Of a stretch of DNA of 64,000 nt, positions 10,999 through 21,746 are shown in pieces (the stretch's first letter is position 1; each line of letters begins with the position of its first letter). The position numbers were made by a program, and so were the translations under genes. The notes below the pieces were generated by a model. The model was not told where the DNA came from. It did not search any database and saw only the letters and a list, made by a program, of their open reading frames with translations. Location: NCBI GenBank assembly GCA_029298735.1, contig JANSLP010000003.1, forward strand, positions 310,001 to 374,000, written 5' to 3'. Source of the stretch: Ophiostoma sp. CBS 140.51. Taxonomy: Eukaryota; Ascomycota; Sordariomycetes; Ophiostomatales; Ophiostomataceae.

Positions 10999-12594
10999 CT
11001 ATTGATCCTGCATCTCTTCGTCACTGTCTTCGTCGTCATCGTCATTGTCATCTCCCAATAACAGCACATCAAACAGGTCCGTTTGTTCTTGCAACGACCG
11101 GCCCAGATATGTCCGACCTTCTTCAATGTACTGCACCATCCGGTCGGCCTCCTGCTCGATGCGCGCCATTTCCAGCCGAATGCTGCCCACCGACTCGCGC
11201 AAGTGCTGCAGCGACTGTGTCATCTCGCCCTCAATGACCGCCTGCCGCTCTGCTTCGGCCCGCACACGCTTTTCGAGGACTGCCAGGTCGGCTTCGCTGC
11301 GCTGTAGTTGGCGGACAGCTTCTTCGGTCTCGGCCTGTGGTGTCAAGTCTAGGATGCCTCTAGCACCCTCCGTCATCAAAGCGTGACTCGAAGATGTAGA
11401 CGTGGATGCCGCCGCTGCTGCCAGCTTTTGGTGTGCTTCGGCCGTTGCCTTTTGGATGCGCGCGTGGAATGCCTTGTGCGACTCGCCCTTGGGTGGTGCG
11501 CTGTCCAGAAACAGGGCCGGCACCATTTGTGTGCAGCCATGGCACCGCCGCATGGCCGTGGCCGATGCAGCGGCCGCTGCTGCTGCGTCATCGCCAAAAT
11601 CCAGGCTGCTGCCTCCCTTCTCTTCCCCTCCTTTTCCAGATTGTACACTGTGCATCGCCTGGTGCAGCTGGTGGAATGCTTCCGAGTAGAAGCTGCGGCC
11701 GCAGGTTGTGCAGGGGTGGTTCGTGCTTGTAGATGCAGCATTGCCGCCCGAGCTCACCTGGTCGATGGCATCCAGCTCGGCCCGCAACGCCAGCTTGAGT
11801 CGTGCCAGCCGGTGCCGCAGACGCAGCACACGGTCCGGCAGGTGCACAGCCTCTGCCTCGGCCGTGGCCAAGTACCGCTTCTCGGCCGCGAGTTCACGAA
11901 TCAGACGCTCAGCTGCCGCGCCCTGTTCACGGCCCTCACTCTTGATCTGGCGCAGCTGTTGCCGCTCGGCTTCGGTGCTTTGCACAATGCGGTCAATGTC
12001 GGCGGCACTCAGCAGTGGCAGCTCCAACTCGAGAATCCGCCGCACCACCGTCTCCTTTGTGAGCTGCTCCTTGTACGAGAAGCGCAGCTTCTTGAAGAGG
12101 CCCTCCAAGTAGTCGAGCTCGTCCAGTGCCGTGTGGTAGTCGGGTGTTTTGTCATCGTCGTTTTCGTTTCCGCTCTTGTCTTGCTTCATCTTCACAACAC
12201 CCAGCAACGTATCTAGACTCTGCTGCGTCTCGGGCGCCTGCAGGTACTGCGCCATTTGGTCCATGTGCACGAGGTTGACGTATGTCGCCGTGGGCCCGTA
12301 CAGCGCGTCAATAGATGTCGAGTTTGACCCAAAAGCGAGGCCCATGTCAACCGGTGTTGTTGTTGGCACGAGAGGCGCGCCTTCGGTAGGTGTTGGGGAC
12401 GAACCGTAGCTGTTGAAGCCCGACGCAGACGCCGACACCGAAACTGACGATGCGCGCGTCGACGCGCTGAGGTCAACCGAGGACGCGTCCGTGGAGGAGT
12501 CGGCGCCACCACTCGGACGGCGAGAAGTGCCTGATGATCGTGTCGACCGTGCCGACGTCGCACCCGAGCTCTGTGTTCGTGTGCGAGGAGGCAT
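10999..12594 (-). CDS. Coiled-coil protein with two CxxC...H zinc-like motifs and acidic tail
   Basis: 531 residues from ATG 12594 (MPPRTRTQSSG). Residues 1-110 are Ser/Thr-rich and disordered. About 140-290 is a coiled coil containing 'ELDYLEGLFKKLRFSYKEQLTKE'. Around 293-315 is CTTCGRSFYSEAFHQLHQAMH, and near 350-380 is CHGC followed by a HKAFHARI stretch; both resemble zinc ligand sets. A second coiled coil follows, and the tail is DDDNDDDDEDSDEEMQDQ. The 'FSYKEQLTKE' stretch recalls fungal inner-kinetochore (Sim4/CENP-type) coiled-coil proteins, but that is only a guess. Expression as a protein is supported by the long open frame and GC-rich third positions. It converges with APC5, the ends being 265 bp apart. 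Confidence 0.65.
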   Translation of the reverse strand: MPPRTRTQSSGATSARSTRSSGTSRRPSGGADSSTDASSVDLSASTRASSVSVSASASGFNSYGSSPTPTEGAPLVPTTTPVDMGLAFGSNSTSIDALYGPTATYVNLVHMDQMAQYLQAPETQQSLDTLLGVVKMKQDKSGNENDDDKTPDYHTALDELDYLEGLFKKLRFSYKEQLTKETVVRRILELELPLLSAADIDRIVQSTEAERQQLRQIKSEGREQGAAAERLIRELAAEKRYLATAEAEAVHLPDRVLRLRHRLARLKLALRAELDAIDQVSSGGNAASTSTNHPCTTCGRSFYSEAFHQLHQAMHSVQSGKGGEEKGGSSLDFGDDAAAAAAASATAMRRCHGCTQMVPALFLDSAPPKGESHKAFHARIQKATAEAHQKLAAAAASTSTSSSHALMTEGARGILDLTPQAETEEAVRQLQRSEADLAVLEKRVRAEAERQAVIEGEMTQSLQHLRESVGSIRLEMARIEQEADRMVQYIEEGRTYLGRSLQEQTDLFDVLLLGDDNDDDDEDSDEEMQDQ

Positions 12595-13772
12595 TCTGTC
12601 GGGAGTGTTGTTTGTCGTTGAGGTTGAGAAGGTGCTGCAAACGAGGCAATCGAAGTTCTCGTCAGAAAGTCGCGTAGAGACGCGTTGCGGTGGGTAAATG
12701 GTCTTGATTCGAGGCGGTAGTGAAAGACAAGTCAAGTTGTCAATGGCGTATGCTACTGTGACGCGACTGTTTGCAACCCCTCAAGTTCAAGTGGATTTGA
12801 CTGCGCAGTGAATGAATGTAAGTGGATTCCCGTCCGTTTGCACTTTGCGCACTCGAAAGTAAACAAATGGTGGGGCTTGTTGACATCTCATGTGGCGCTA
12901 GTCCAAATACAGCAACCTCGAATGCTTAGTCATTTGAGGGAGAGCCTTGGAGGCCTGGAGATGTAGCATACCCAATCGACTGAGAGTATGGCAGTAAAAT
13001 GGTTTTTTTTGCCTCTAAAAATAATATCTGATATTAAGTGATGGAAATTATTTTATTTTCATATTTTGACGTTGTTCTGGTGAGCTGCGGATAATTTGGT
13101 GCACCAAAAAGGAGCATCGAGTGCCAAGCCTCGTGATGAATGACAAGTGAACAGCCTCTTTGTCCAGGTCACAGCCTACTTTCATACCACCAAAAATGGC
13201 GTGAATATGTTATTCACACATAAAGTGGTAAAATTAGTGACATGTACCCGTGAAAAATACATCGTAAATCCATTTGATTGGGTGCCAAAGTATCGATGTA
13301 GATCTAACCACTGCAAAATGTGTCACTAAGAATGCCTTGTTCAATGGCCGACTTCAACCTGCAATACCGAGGTGAAGTTCATAGATAAGCCTGCACAATC
13401 ATGTACTACTTAAGCCGTGAACAAGTGTAACAATAAAAAGTACTAACAATCATCGCTTGTATTACAGAAGCCCGTTGTGGGTCGGCATGTAGCCAGTTCA
13501 CCAGATCATCTGCTCATCAGTTAGAACAGGGCATTTGCTCCAGATCATTCACGATAATGGCATACAACTTTCAGTATTGAGTTTAAAATTTAATTCATAG
13601 ACTATGTAGTTCAGACCGATATAAACAGCAAGAGGAAGTTGAAAAGAAACTGCTTGTCAAGTCGCAAAAAAGGCGCAGAGCACACAAAAGGCAAGCGAAA
13701 AGGAAGCGCTGCCATTTTCTCCTTCTTGGTCTTTTTTTTCCTTGTCTTTTTACCCGCAGGCATGTTTTGAGT
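12595..13772. other. Intergenic spacer
   Basis: 1.2 kb. 12595-12950 is the promoter side of the coiled-coil gene. 13000-13700 is AT-rich and holds the 3' flank of the monooxygenase gene. No gene recognised. Confidence 0.6.
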
Positions 13773-15578
13773 TTATTTGCTCACGACATCGAAGCCGCCC
13801 ATGTCGTCGAGCGCAGCGCGGATCTCAGTGACGTAGGCAGGGATACCGGCAGCCCAGCACATGGGCTCGTACTTCTTGCCGGGCACGTTGCCACCCATGT
13901 AGGTCGACGTGGTGGTGGGGAAGAGCGTCATGTTGTTGATGTCAATGATGCGCTGCTTCCAGGCCTTGGCCGCCGAGTCCTTGGGGTTGATGTACTTGAT
14001 GCCCTTGTACTCCATCTTCTCAATGGCATCGGCAATCCAGCGGCCCTGCACCTCAACAGTCGAGGGGCCGTTGGACAGCAGAGTAGGGCCGTGCACGCCG
14101 TAGATGTGGAACATGTTGGGGTAGCCAGAGACGGTGGTACCAAGATACGTCTCGGCGCCGTTGGCCCACGACTCGGTCAGCTCCGTGTTGTTGACGCTCT
14201 TGAGGCCGAGCTGGGTCATGACACCCGTGACGACATCGAAGCCAGTCGCGACGGCGACAACGTCAAACTCGTGGACAGTGCCGTCCTTCAGCTGGATGCC
14301 GGTCTCAGTGAAGCACTTGATTGGGTTTTCCTTGACATCAATGACATCGACGGTGGGGCGGTTGAACTGCTCAAAGTAGTTGTTCTCGAGGCAGGGGCGC
14401 TTGACACCGAAGAAGTGGGGAGGCTCCTTGGGGGCCAAAATGTCGCGCAGGCGCGGGTCGCCAATGCGTTCGCGCGTCTTCTCGAGCCAGAAGTTGTAGG
14501 CCTCGCGGTTGGCGTCGGCGTTGAGTAGCGTGTCCTTGTAGAGCGCGACCCAGTAGCGGAAGCCGCCCTCTTTCCAGACCTTCTCGTACAGAGCGCGGCG
14601 CACCTCTGGCGGGTCGTCAAAGGTGTTCTTCTCGAGCCAGCCGTAAAAGAAACCGGCAAAGTTCTTTTCGCGCAGACCAAACAGCTCAGGATAGTACGTC
14701 TTACGCTTGTCCTGCTCCTCATTGGTCAGGGGCCGCTTACGCATGGGGATGGCCAGGTTGGGCGTGCGCTGCAGAACCTTGACCTCGCCGGCCTCGGGAC
14801 CCCAGGCCTGCACGATCTGGACACCAGAGGCACCCGTGCCAATGACGGCGCACTTCTTGCCCTTGACCTCGACCTTCTCCTCGGGCCAGAAGGATGAGTG
14901 GTGCACGACACCCTTGAACTTGTCCATGCCAGGCCAGTCGGGGATGTAGCGGCGGGCGGCAAAACCGGTGCCGAGAACAAGGTACTTGGCCTTGGTGGTG
15001 CGGCCGTCCTCGGTCTTGATGTGCCAGCGGCCCTCGTTGGTGTCAAAGTGGCCGCCAACGACGACGGTGTTGAAGGCGCAGTCTTTCTTGATGCCGAGCA
15101 CCTTGTCGACGTGGTCAAAGTAGTTGCGCAGGTCCTGGTAGTTGGGGTAGTTGGAGGTCCAGTTCCACGTGCTCCAGACTTCAGGGAACGAGAACTCGTA
15201 CTCGGGCACCTCAGAGTCGACACCGGCGCCGGGGTAGCAGTTCCAGCGCCAAGTTCCGCCGGTGTCGTTGCCAGCCTCGAAGATGACCGTCTTCAGGCCG
15301 CGGTCGCGCAGGGTCTTCAGCATGAAGATACCGGCTATAGGAAAGAGAAAACGGTGTTAGTGAGACTACAGCGGGCGGCACTAAATTATGTGCTCGTTAT
15401 ATAGTGACATATAGTCGGAGAAGCTGCGGTGAGAACGTACCAAAGCCGGCACCAACAACGAGAGCATCGACCTCAAGTTGTCGGCGTACGGGCCGGTCTT
15501 CTCGGCATGGCTGACCGAGTAGTCCGTGAGCTCCGTGTTGAACTTCTTAGGCGGGTGGCTAGCAATTGGCTCGCCCAT
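13773..15578 (-). CDS. FAD-dependent Baeyer-Villiger-type monooxygenase, apparent 1-nt frameshift in exon 1
   Basis: Exon 1 is 15441-15578 (MGEPIASHPPKKFN...) and exon 2 is 13773-15334. The 106-nt intron has donor GTACGT, branch CACTAAC and acceptor CTATAG. Exon 2 carries the FAD fold (TLRDRGLKTVIFEAGNDTGGTW), the BVMO fingerprint FKGVVHHSSFWPE and the NADPH motif VIGTGASG. Exon 1 ends with VDALVVGAGF, the FAD GxGxxG half, but this reads in a different frame from MGEPIAS. Adding one T at the 'AACTTGAGG' junction (about 15477-15480) would give DNFEVDALVVGAGF and 566 residues in total. The enzyme would insert oxygen into ketones or carbonyls. It is either a recent pseudogene or the shift is a homopolymer sequencing error. 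Confidence 0.75.
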
Positions 15579-18500
15579 GATGCCGGTTGTGAGGGGTGAA
15601 GGTGGCTATGTGAAGGGAAAGAAAAGACAAGAGATGGGGGTATAAGTCTTTGTGGAAAAGCAAAATAAAGAATGATGAACAAGATGGTTGATGATGATGG
15701 ATGAAAGTCAAGAAAGGCAAGATGACTCTAGGTCTCTTATATCTCCAGTCCCAACATCGGCAGTCAAGTTAGTCGGGTATTTATAATTGTTGGTTCATAA
15801 ACAAAAAGGAACCGAAAGAACCAAACACAGACCAACAAGATCCACAGGATACGCTCATATTCAGGGGCCGCCAAGCTTGGATGGCGCAGCTATGCGCAGA
15901 GAGCTCAAAAGATTGTGGCCAAATTCACAATGTTTCTCTCCTCATCGCGCACTCATGGCCCCCTCCCCGCCATCCTAAATCCCCATCTCCGCATGGTGTC
16001 TCCTCATCCTCCCCTCCGGACACATACCCCAAAGTCGTGCTTAGACCGGTTACTGAGGGACGGCCGGACAAAAGCAAAAAGATACGTGCGTACATTGATA
16101 CAGAGGGGGAGGGGGAGGAAGGGGATTAACCAACAAAGGCCATGATGAGACCACATGAGACTAGATGGGCTTGTGTGTGTAAAACGGCCAGACCATGGAC
16201 CTTTTCCTGACCTTTTCCCCCTCCCTTGGATGGATTTGGATGGACCGTCTTTGACGATCTGATGCGGCTGCGCGGCTATGCCAGGACAGTTAGGCCGAGC
16301 GAAGTCTCCAAAAATGGGTAGCATTCCATTGTTTTGAGTGCATTTTATCGCCGGTCGTCCAGAGGCCATGGACCATGGAAGCATGCCCAGCTTCAGGGCG
16401 GTCAACTGACCCCCAAACGGACCAGTCGTTCCTCGGGACACTACGAGATAAGCAGAACAAAAGAAAAGAAAATAAGAGACCAAAATAGACAAACGCAGAG
16501 ACAAAGATAGGGTGACGGGCCAAGGAGCTGGCCCGAACGTGCCGGGGGCGTATATGTTTTGGGGGGTGAATGATAGACGATAGTATGGGAGTGGATGATA
16601 GGATATGGTGAGACGTGGAGCAAGCGAATGCATGCATATAAACCGTCATCGCTTGCCCACGGGGTATCAGAGACAGGCGGAGAAGGGGGCAAAATTGGCC
16701 AGGCCGCCCAACTAGGCAGCTGGACTACCTCACTATTTCATGAGACAGCGACATATTTCTCCGTTCTGTGTAGGAAAGGCAGGATACAGGTAGACAGGTA
16801 GATACGAATTCAACGAGAGGGGGGCGTTTTGGAAGCGAGGACAAGCTTCATGTGCACAGTCCAGCGTCGCGGGCATCATATGTTTTGCTAGCTTCACGCC
16901 CTCGCCAATATTCACTGATGTACGTGCACTTGTAAGTCCTGCTTTGTGCATCTAGCTTTGAAAGAGAGCAGACCATACTCCGCACTTTGCTTTAAGCCTA
17001 GCCAAGTGCTCTGCGTTTTCCAGTGTCTGTGTGGCCATGGTTGTGCACATACTCCGTACTTTTGATGCAGCTCCTGCTGTTACGTCCGTGTAAGTCGTCA
17101 CAGTGCTGCATTGGATTCTATATAGGCGACTTGGGCAGAAAACGGGAATTAACATTCGGAGTATTCATGGTATTTCAGTGTAGCAATATAACAAAGGCAT
17201 CCACTTTGGGGTATGTTTCGGAGAGCTCGCAAGGAGACGTCTCCTTTTGTGTGTTGGCTGTTAATTTGCCCGAATTTCCTCCATGCAAAGACACGGCCAC
17301 TGCCCTTTGGAAAACGCGGGGAGAGAGAGAGCTTGCAAGTAACACGTTGTGCTATGTAGCTGCAAGGTAGCTTGTGGCAGTAGTGTAAGTGGGGAACACC
17401 AAAGCGAAAGGGAGGTCGCGGGGGCAAACCGACGTGCCGATGCATAAAAAAAACATGGGTAGAGAAGGGGGTGGATAACAGAAACTACGCCGTATTATCG
17501 AGAATAGGATATCAACGACATGCAATAATCTGGGGGGTGGAGACTTTACAGCAAACTACGATGTACGCCGTCTCCAGCCGTGTGCTTCGAGAACAAAATA
17601 TCAACGATATGCAATCCGGGGGAGGGGCGAGGGAGAGAAAACAAACAAGACAACACCTCCTAGAATAGGCAATAACCGTTGACATCTCGCTCATCGCACA
17701 TCATCCTTCTATCCGTCTGTCCATTCATTCTTCTGGTCGACGGTGTGATTTATCCTTTATCCTCGGATGTCGTTCGGATATTATCTCGATGCAGGTCGTA
17801 TCAGCCACCCATCTTTCCAAAAACAAATGGACAAGCTGATAGGCACATCAAATAGGAGGATAGGATCACGGCCCGTTACCGAGATTCTCCAACGCTGAGT
17901 CCAGGGGTGCTTATCCGGACTTTGTGAGGAAAGTTGATAAAAGATGTCTCGACAAGCAGATGAGGTGGGGCCTGCAACGAAACCATGGCGTACACCTTCG
18001 TGTTGTTCGTTGACGGTTCTGCCCCGCCTTGTCTTGGGCCATGGTTGGTTATGTTCCGGTAGGTTCGTTGGTATCAAAGCCTCGTCAACAGCGCGACTGC
18101 CGGCCGTTAATGTTTTTACTGGGGCATGTCTTGTCCTGCCCATGCCACCATCAAAAACGCAGCATCACAAAGAAGCTCAGCGTCCATGCAGTAGGAGATT
18201 TTCTAGATGCGGACTGGCGGATCCGCTATTTGTTCTGACAAGCCTGATGATCTTCGAAATATCATACGATGAAGAGACCCTGGGAGGGAAAAGGAAGCCA
18301 AAGAAGCCCTCCCCGTTGACTTGAACCACATGTTAGTTGGAAACATAGTTGGGCAAAAAGGGCAGAAAAGGCGAGATATGGAAAAACAAGCGAGAAACAG
18401 GCCAAAATATGGGGGTGGCAACAGCACTTGCAGCGTCGTTTCTCCATTACAAAGATGACGTTCCCCATAGAAAATTGCCTACCGCAATAGGAGAGAGGGA

Positions 18501-20498
18501 GAAAAAAAAAAGTGGAAGGCGGACCATACCTCAGTCCTTTGTGGATATCTATGGTCCTAATCAACGCAGACCGCAGACGTTCGACGACGGGAACGAGATC
18601 CACAACGTCCAAAGAAAGAATCGCAGAATACGTTCAACACTCAACGTACGCATGCAAACGACGTTCCCCGTTCGAGTCCAAACAAAGACCGCCTCCGCCC
18701 TCGGGTCCACTTTGCAAGCCACGGCTTCGCTGCCGCTGGATCCAGTTTCTTGCACAGATCAAACAGCGTCCCGATGCCGAATCAGAGCCATGCACTAAGT
18801 GCACGAATGAGTGGCAGAGGCCTGTGTAAGTCGGCTATCAAACTCCTGCAAGTGCAAGACGAACACTGACCGGTACGACGTAAAGACCAACAGCAGCACG
18901 GAGGGGGCACCAGGCTGGAGACTGGCTGTCTGGTTGGGTGTCAGGTTGGCATCAAAACAGGGTTAATTTGCAGTTGCTGTATCTTTTTTGGTCTCTTTCT
19001 TTGAGGTGTATTGAAGATGGGGGCACAGGGCCGAGGAATCAGGATCTGCCCTCCATCTGCCCTTCTTTTTTTCCCCGCATAAGCTAAAACCCCGTACTTG
19101 ATTAATCTTGGCGCAACAATTTCGGGGTCCGGAACCGCAAATGTATGCATGTTAAAGGGAGGGGAAGGCAGACAGAAATGCAAGATTGGGGCTGAAAAGA
19201 GAAAGGATATGAAGAGAAAGGAGGGAAATGTTTGGGGGGGAGAGGTAAAGGGGGGGTGTGGGAAGATGCGAGGTCAAGATGGGAGCGGGGGTTGGTTCAC
19301 CGGCCGTGCCTTCCTGGCCAGCGCACTTTCCCCAGATTTCTCCAGAAAATTCTCCAGGAACTGGGTGAGGTGTCAACAACCACACGCGGCTGGAGCCAAA
19401 AAGCACCAAAAAACGAAGGAGGGGGTGTGAACAATCCAAAATCTCATGAAAGGGCAGGAACGACTTTGAGAAAGTCCACTTCTCCGCGAGAGCATCAACC
19501 ATTGTCGGATCCGCAACACAGCCGCTTGTGCCCAGAAGAGAAAGCTCGAGTCAGGGCAAGACATGAAAACCACGTCATGAAAACGAGACAGCCACAACAA
19601 GGGGACCAAAAAAATGAAACCAGACGACCAAATAGAAAAAACGCCCAGCCGTGGTATGCTCCTAACATCAAAAAGAAACAGCCTAACGCAGACGAGGCCA
19701 AAGAACTCTAAAGAAACGAGCATCACGAGCCATCACATAGTGTCCTTTGCCCAGTCACCATCATGCGCGCAGTCGATGTTAGCCTTGGAGAGGGCTGGGC
19801 GTGGGAGGCAGGGAGGCGAAAAGAAGCACAGGAAATAACGACGGCGGCCCGGAGATCTCGACCTTGAGCTGATAATGCTGGAGTGGGGCCTGACGCTAGA
19901 GCTGTTTCTGCGGTTGTTGATGTAATTGTCGCAAGCGGCTCATCGCCGGTGACCTTGAGCTTTCCGCGCTAGTCCCGCACTTGTTTGTTCACTTGTATCT
20001 GCGTATGGTGGCTGTCGGTCCTCATCCAGCCTTCTGGTTGGCTCGCGGGTATGACGCCGGTACAAGCAACGGAGCTCCAACTTCCTCTCGTCCCGCCTCG
20101 GGCGAACCTCTGTGGGCAGCTGCGGGTAGCTGTTCTGCTGTTGGGAGGGTCAGGCTTCAGTTGAAGGGTCCGTACGTCTTTCCTTATTTTCCTTTTCCTT
20201 TAGAATATTGTATTTTATTTTACGAAACTACGACGTTCTCCTCACTTGACGACCTCCACCGTGAAGATCGCTTTCTGGGCCACCGGCAGCTTTCGTCGTT
20301 GCTTCCCGTGAGTCCGGTGGACTACAAAACAACTGGCATGGCTGCTTGAGGCTCTCGTCGTGCTTATGTGCCTCTACGATAGCCAGAGACCTTCACACCA
20401 TCTACGTTGACATCACACTGCGTCTGCACACCATATTGTATATTTCCAAACACACACAAACGCGCACAAGCAACTCACAGTATCACACCACTGCCAAC
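15579..20498. other. 4.9 kb gene-poor interval
   Basis: Holds the promoter of the monooxygenase (left, CT-rich on minus) and of the esterase (right). In between I find only short frames without motifs, several purine-rich tracts (19140-19260) and one diverged direct repeat (17489-17615). It could hold noncoding transcripts or a decayed gene, but nothing shows this. Confidence 0.55.
17489..17615. repeat. Diverged direct repeat, about 38 nt, two copies
   Basis: Copies at 17489-17527 and 17577-17615 share gccgt...cgagaa...atatcaacga.atgcaat. In the conserved 27-nt core the four differences are all transitions. Confidence 0.5.
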
Positions 20499-21746
20499 AT
20501 GCCTCTCAGCGCAGAGACTCTTACCAACCTCCGTGGCATCGTCGACGCGGCTTGCGCCGACCCAACTACGGACATCCCGGGCGCCACGGTCGTCGTTGTC
20601 GACAAGAGCGGCAATGAGCTGTTTGCGCACGCTGCCGGCAAGCGCGGCATTGTGTCATCGGAGGCCATGACGGTCGAGCACGTCTACTGGATAGCCTCGT
20701 GCACCAAGATGGTGACAGGTGTGGCTGTCATGCAGCTCGTCGAGCAGGGCGTGCTGCGCCTGGATGACGGTGCCCAGATCGCCCAGTTGGTGCCTGAGCT
20801 GACCAACCTGACGGTCCTGAAAAAGGACGGCACCACCGAGCCCCAGAAAAAGGCCATCACGCTGCGCATGCTGCTGACGCACACGGCCGGCTTTGGCTAC
20901 TCTTTCTTCAACGAGCGCCTGCGCGACTGGGGCTTCCCGGCCGGCATTGACGAGTTCACGGGCCGCTTCGAGGACATCAAGACGCCCCTGCTCTTCCAGC
21001 CCGGCGAGGGTTGGGAGTACGGCGTCAACATTGACTGGGCCGGTGTCGCATTGGAGCGTGCCACGGGCCTGTCGCTCAACGAGTACATGCAGAAGCACAT
21101 TCTGCAGCCGCTGGGCCTGGGCAACATGAACATGATCCCGACCGCCGAGATGCGCGCCAAGCTGGCCTACTGCCACTTCCGCCAGCCGGACGGTGTCCTG
21201 CGCCACCGCAACCACCTGCAGCGCGCGCCGCTCGTCGTCGACCTCAACAGCAAGGAGGAGATTGCCCGCATCTTCAGCAGCGGTGGTGCCGGCATGTTCG
21301 CGAAGCCGGGCGAGTACGCCAAGGTGCTCGCTGTGCTGCTCAACGACGGCACATGTCCGCGCACTGGCGCCAAGATCCTGAGCAAGGCCACCGTCGACGA
21401 GATGTTCAAGAACCAGATCCCTCAGTTCCCCAACAGCTCCCGCCAGCCCATCCCGGCTGCCATGCCCGAGCTGACCAACCCCGTCGGCGAGCTGTACCCG
21501 ACGGCCGGCAACCCGCCGCAGGGCTGGGGTCTCACATTTATGCTGGCCAACAGCGACGGCACTGGCCGCTCGGCCAATACGGTGCACTGGGCCGGTCTGA
21601 TCAACGCCTGGTGGTGGTGCGACCGTGACAACGGCGTCGCGGGCATCGTCTGCACACAGATCCTGCCATTTGCAGACATGAAGGTCCTGGGCCTGTGGGT
21701 GGGCGTCGAGGCGGAGGTGTATAAGGGCCTCGCTGCGGCCAAGTAA
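20499..21746 (+). CDS. Class-C beta-lactamase-family serine hydrolase / transesterase
   Basis: 415 residues, single exon, from ATG 20499 (MPLSAETLTNLRG) with context CCAACATG. The SxxK catalytic motif is S67-C-T-K70 in YWIASCTKM. The catalytic tyrosine is in the WEYGVNIDWAG motif (Y173). HWAGLINAWWWCDRD near 375-390 forms the third wall of the pocket. The length and motifs fit the EstB/LovD-like group, which hydrolyses small esters or transfers acyl groups in secondary metabolism. There is no signal peptide, so it is probably cytosolic. No biosynthetic core gene lies beside it. The monooxygenase is 5 kb to the left, and I see no evidence of a cluster. Confidence 0.85.
   Translation: MPLSAETLTNLRGIVDAACADPTTDIPGATVVVVDKSGNELFAHAAGKRGIVSSEAMTVEHVYWIASCTKMVTGVAVMQLVEQGVLRLDDGAQIAQLVPELTNLTVLKKDGTTEPQKKAITLRMLLTHTAGFGYSFFNERLRDWGFPAGIDEFTGRFEDIKTPLLFQPGEGWEYGVNIDWAGVALERATGLSLNEYMQKHILQPLGLGNMNMIPTAEMRAKLAYCHFRQPDGVLRHRNHLQRAPLVVDLNSKEEIARIFSSGGAGMFAKPGEYAKVLAVLLNDGTCPRTGAKILSKATVDEMFKNQIPQFPNSSRQPIPAAMPELTNPVGELYPTAGNPPQGWGLTFMLANSDGTGRSANTVHWAGLINAWWWCDRDNGVAGIVCTQILPFADMKVLGLWVGVEAEVYKGLAAAK

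Noticed and set aside
13767..14528. 253-codon plus frame across the monooxygenase
   Set aside because: Antisense shadow of the well-supported flavoprotein gene.
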